From: Gammaproteobacteria bacterium RIFCSPHIGHO2_02_FULL_42_13
GTDB taxonomy: Bacteria; Pseudomonadota; Gammaproteobacteria; UBA12402
Direction of reading: 5' to 3'
DNA: 7,220 bases
Assembly: GCA_001801405.1 (NCBI GenBank)
Contig: MGXQ01000034.1
Location: 1 to 7,220 of the forward strand
Part shown: one piece after another, positions 4,709 through 7,220 of the stretch
Position numbering within the stretch: position 1 is the stretch's first letter
Layout: the number at the start of each line of letters is the position of its first letter
The notes under the pieces: model-generated
What the model saw: the letters and a program-made list of their open reading frames with translations, nothing else
What the model was told of the DNA's origin: nothing
Databases searched by the model: none
Translations under genes and position numbers: made by a program

Positions 4709-6703
4709 TTACTTTTTCAGCTGCTCTTCTAAACGTTTGACTCGATTTCTTAATTTAATCGCTTCTTCAAATTCTAAATTTTGCGCATGCAGATACATTT
4801 GTTTTTCTAATCGCTCAATATCTTTCATCATATCAATGGGATCTTTAATGAGTTCATAATCTGACACAGATTCGTTCACCTGACGGTTAGATTTTTTATC
4901 ATCACACGCCCCTTCCATAATATCTTTAACCGCTGTTGAGATTTGTGTCGGCGTAATACCATGTTTCTTATTATACGCTTGCTGTTTTTTGCGACGACTG
5001 TTTGTCACGTCAATCGCCGCTTGCATCGAGTTCGTCACATGATCAGCATACATGATCGAACGCCCTTTAATATGTCTTGCCGCGCGCCCCATGGTTTGAA
5101 TCAACGCACGTTCAGAACGTAAAAACCCTTCTTTATCCGCATCTAAAATAGCGACTAAAGCCACTTCGGGAATATCCAATCCTTCGCGCAATAAATTAAT
5201 CCCAACTAGCGCATCAAATTTACCTAACCGCAAATCACGAATAATTTCAACTCGCTCAACCGTCTCAATATTTGAATGCAAATAACGCACGCGCACACCA
5301 TGCTCATCCAAATATTCCGCCAAATCTTCTGCCATACGCTTTGTCAATGTTGTCACAAGCACACGTTCATGTTGCGCCGCACAGAGATTAATTTCAGATA
5401 ACAAATCATCGACCTGCGTTGCAACCGGTCGTATTTCAATCTTCGGATCCAACAAACCCGTCGGCCGGACAACTTGTTCGACTAATTGATCCGTATTTTC
5501 AGCTTCATAAGACCCTGGCGTTGCTGATACAAATATGCGTTGGGGCGAACGCGCTTCAAATTCATCAAATCGCAAGGGTCGATTATCCAATGCAGAGGGC
5601 AACCGAAATCCATATTCAACCAATGTCGTTTTACGCGAACGATCACCTTTATACATGCCGGATATTTGCGGCAACGTCGTATGCGATTCATCCACAATTA
5701 AAAGCGCATCATCGGGCAAGTAATCAAATAACGTTGGCGGCGGCTCCCCGGCGTCGCGCGTTGATAAATAACGCGAATAATTTTCAATACCGGAGCAATA
5801 ACCCAACTCAATCATCATTTCGATATCAAAAAGCGTACGTTGTTCTAATCGTTGCGCTTCAACCAACTTATTGAGATCGCGCAATACAGTCAATCGCTCT
5901 TTGAGCTCTGCTTTAATCTGATCAATCATATCTAAGATCGTTTGACGCGGTGTGACAAAATGTGATTTTGGAAAAATCGTTGCGCGTGGCACTTCGCGTA
6001 ACACATGGCCAGTCAACGGATCAAAATAACTCATCCGTTCAATTTCATCATCGAATAATTCAATACGCACCGCATCTTGTGAAGATTCTGCCGGATGGAT
6101 ATCAATGACATCACCGTGCACACGAAACGTTGCGCGTTTTAATTCAACATCGTTTCGTGTATATTGCAATTCCGCCAAGCGACGTAAAATAGTGCGCTGA
6201 TCAATGCGTTCTCCTCGATTCAAATGCAACACTAAACTTAAATACGCTTTAGGATCGCCCAAACCATAAATCGCCGAAACGGTTGACACAATAATAACAT
6301 CGCGGCGTTCTAATAATGATTTAGTCGCCGACAAACGCATTTGTTCAATATGTTCGTTAATCGAAGAATCTTTTGCGATATAGGTGTCACTCACCGGCAT
6401 ATACGCTTCCGGCTGATAATAATCATAATACGATACAAAATATTCAACGGCATTATTGGGGAAAAAGCCTTTCATTTCGCCATATAATTGCGCCGCTAAC
6501 GTTTTATTATGCGCCATAATCAGAGTCGGTCGCTGAACAGTCTCAATCGTATGCGCCATCGTAAAGGTTTTGCCGGATCCAGTAACGCCCAATAACGTCT
6601 GAGAAAACAACCCCTGTCGAAGGCCGTCTGTAAGAGCGCTAATCGCCTGCGGCTGATCGCCTGCAGGCTTAAATGAAGATTGTAAATTAAAATGCGTATC
6701 CAT
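4709..6703 (-). CDS. uvrB: Excinuclease ABC subunit B
   Basis: UvrB is the damage-verifying helicase-like subunit of nucleotide excision repair; it receives DNA from UvrA and recruits UvrC. The 664-residue product (E. coli 673) is intact. Walker A GVTGSGKT is at 39-46. The DNA-gripping beta-hairpin region is at about 90-115 (YYDYYQPEAY). DESH (Walker B) is at 338-341, followed by the conserved GMYKGDRSRK. The C-terminal helicase half has SATPGSYE, TLTKRMAEDL, GINLLREGLDIPE and QTMGRAAR (536-543). A UVR motif that binds UvrC lies at about 632-664. The N-terminus (FKPAGDQPQAI) fixes the ATG at 6703. There is no Shine-Dalgarno; instead a TATAAT box ends 7 nt upstream, hinting at a leaderless mRNA. 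No CTGT-N8-ACAG LexA box is visible. The last 34 codons have a second copy at 3903-4004. Confidence 0.97.
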   Translation of the reverse strand: MDTHFNLQSSFKPAGDQPQAISALTDGLRQGLFSQTLLGVTGSGKTFTMAHTIETVQRPTLIMAHNKTLAAQLYGEMKGFFPNNAVEYFVSYYDYYQPEAYMPVSDTYIAKDSSINEHIEQMRLSATKSLLERRDVIIVSTVSAIYGLGDPKAYLSLVLHLNRGERIDQRTILRRLAELQYTRNDVELKRATFRVHGDVIDIHPAESSQDAVRIELFDDEIERMSYFDPLTGHVLREVPRATIFPKSHFVTPRQTILDMIDQIKAELKERLTVLRDLNKLVEAQRLEQRTLFDIEMMIELGYCSGIENYSRYLSTRDAGEPPPTLFDYLPDDALLIVDESHTTLPQISGMYKGDRSRKTTLVEYGFRLPSALDNRPLRFDEFEARSPQRIFVSATPGSYEAENTDQLVEQVVRPTGLLDPKIEIRPVATQVDDLLSEINLCAAQHERVLVTTLTKRMAEDLAEYLDEHGVRVRYLHSNIETVERVEIIRDLRLGKFDALVGINLLREGLDIPEVALVAILDADKEGFLRSERALIQTMGRAARHIKGRSIMYADHVTNSMQAAIDVTNSRRKKQQAYNKKHGITPTQISTAVKDIMEGACDDKKSNRQVNESVSDYELIKDPIDMMKDIERLEKQMYLHAQNLEFEEAIKLRNRVKRLEEQLKK

Positions 6704-6709
6704 TGAGGC

Positions 6710-6715
6710 ATTATA
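6710..6715 (-). promoter_or_regulatory. Consensus -10 box ahead of uvrB
   Basis: A perfect TATAAT on the minus strand ends 6 nt before the uvrB ATG, so transcription would begin at or next to the A of the start codon. No good -35 box is visible at 16-18 nt (the region reads CTGGCG or similar). Absence of any ribosome binding site in the 80-bp divergent gap fits a leaderless transcript; a start further upstream with a weak leader is the alternative. Confidence 0.45.
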
Positions 6716-6728
6716 TCGTCGAAGTAGC

Positions 6729-6756
6729 TAGACGCCAGTCTTTTTCCTGTTAGAAT
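6729..6756 (+). promoter_or_regulatory. Promoter of the aminotransferase gene
   Basis: TAGACG (6729-6734) and TAGAAT (6751-6756) are separated by 16 nt, and TG lies one base before the -10 box (extended -10). Transcription would begin near 6763, leaving a leader of about 20 nt that contains the AAGGA ribosome binding site at 6773-6777, 6 nt before the ATG. The promoter lies back to back with that of uvrB in an 80-bp gap. Confidence 0.55.
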
Positions 6757-6783
6757 AATGCTTTTTGTTCCTAAGGAAGACCA

Positions 6784-7220
6784 ATGACCATCAAGCTCGC
6801 TGAACGCATCAATCAAGTACAATCTTCTGCAACACTGGCATTGAATTCAAAAGCAACGGCGCTAAAACTTGCTGGCACAGAGATTTTTAACTTAAGCGTC
6901 GGCGAACTCGACTTTGATATGCCCGAACATGTTAAACAAGCCGGCATCCGCGCCATTCAAAACAACCTTAATAAATATACGCCGGTGGATGGCACCACTG
7001 AATTAAAAAAAGCAATTCAACAAAAGTTTTTACGCGAGAATAATTTAAACTATGATTTGTCGCAAATTATTGTATCAACAGGCGCCAAACAATCTTTATT
7101 CAATATTTGCCAAGTGCTATTAAATCCTGGCGATGAAGCGATCATTCCTGCACCCTGCTGGGTCAGTTATCCTGAGATGGTTAAAAACACACATGCACAA
7201 CCTGTTTTTATTCATACGAC
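6784..7220 (+). CDS. PLP-dependent aspartate aminotransferase (class I-gamma), 5' part
   Basis: The first 145 codons are present; the gene runs off the right edge. The product starts MTIKLAERINQVQSSATLAL and shows class I aminotransferase landmarks. SVGELDFDMPEHV (the G-E-x-D-F-D substrate loop) is near residues 38-50, NKYTPVDGTTELKKAI near 62-77, VSTGAKQSLFN (cofactor phosphate binding) near 97-107 and PAPCWVSYPEMVK (W stacking on PLP) near 121-133. These match the I-gamma subgroup typified by Thermus AspB rather than E. coli AspC. It would convert aspartate and 2-oxoglutarate to oxaloacetate and glutamate; some relatives also act on prephenate. The catalytic lysine lies beyond the window. 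The start has AAGGA 6 nt upstream. The gene is divergent from uvrB. Substrate range cannot be settled from this part. Confidence 0.9.
   Translation, partial: MTIKLAERINQVQSSATLALNSKATALKLAGTEIFNLSVGELDFDMPEHVKQAGIRAIQNNLNKYTPVDGTTELKKAIQQKFLRENNLNYDLSQIIVSTGAKQSLFNICQVLLNPGDEAIIPAPCWVSYPEMVKNTHAQPVFIHT

Noticed and set aside
5419..5874. 151-codon open frame on the plus strand inside uvrB
   Set aside because: It is the antisense of a highly conserved uvrB region, its product resembles nothing I know and it has no ribosome binding site.
6520..6822. 100-codon minus-strand frame over the uvrB start and the divergent promoter region
   Set aside because: It overlaps the uvrB N-terminus in another frame and the start of the aminotransferase gene; its product is not protein-like.

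Overview
The window looks like chromosomal DNA from a moderately AT-rich gammaproteobacterium. The minus-strand order tRNA-Val, thrS, infC, rpmI, rplT is the classic gammaproteobacterial translation operon, including an IF3 gene that starts with AUU. The divergent pair uvrB and a class I-gamma aspartate aminotransferase, the base composition and the short palindromic interspersed repeats make me favour Legionellales (Coxiella/Legionella-like). That placement is inference from memory of gene order and was not searched.

Layout from left to right. Positions 1-109 hold a short interspersed palindromic repeat just downstream of rplT. Positions 110-3274 (minus strand) hold one transcription unit: a promoter at 3285-3313, tRNA-Val(GAC), thrS, infC, a hairpin leader, rpmI and rplT. 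It supplies an aminoacyl-tRNA synthetase, a translation initiation factor and two 50S proteins. Regulatory marks are visible: the AUU start of infC, its Shine-Dalgarno overlapping the thrS stop, and a 10-bp hairpin just ahead of rpmI. Positions 3275-4126 are a scrap zone with no intact gene. It contains an inverted repeat, a composite palindromic repeat, two copies of a 30-bp direct repeat, a strong hairpin, a decayed small reading frame, a second copy of the 3' end of uvrB and the first 29 codons of a VOC/glyoxalase-like gene. Positions 4127-4650 hold a complete RelE/ParE toxin and ribbon-helix-helix antitoxin operon with promoter and palindromic operator. Positions 4709-6703 (minus strand) hold intact uvrB. 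Positions 6784-7220 (plus strand) hold the 5' part of a PLP aminotransferase cut by the window edge.

The core genes are ordinary. The most unusual structure is the uvrB 3' end. A 69-bp stretch of the UVR-domain coding region recurs exactly 806 bp away with one mismatch, while the last 11 codons next to it differ at 12 of 33 bases. The toxin-antitoxin operon and the VOC fragment lie between the two copies. This looks like the scar of an insertion or recombination event using the 3' end of uvrB as its site. I see no integrase and no clear new multi-gene system; the toxin-antitoxin module belongs to a well-known class.
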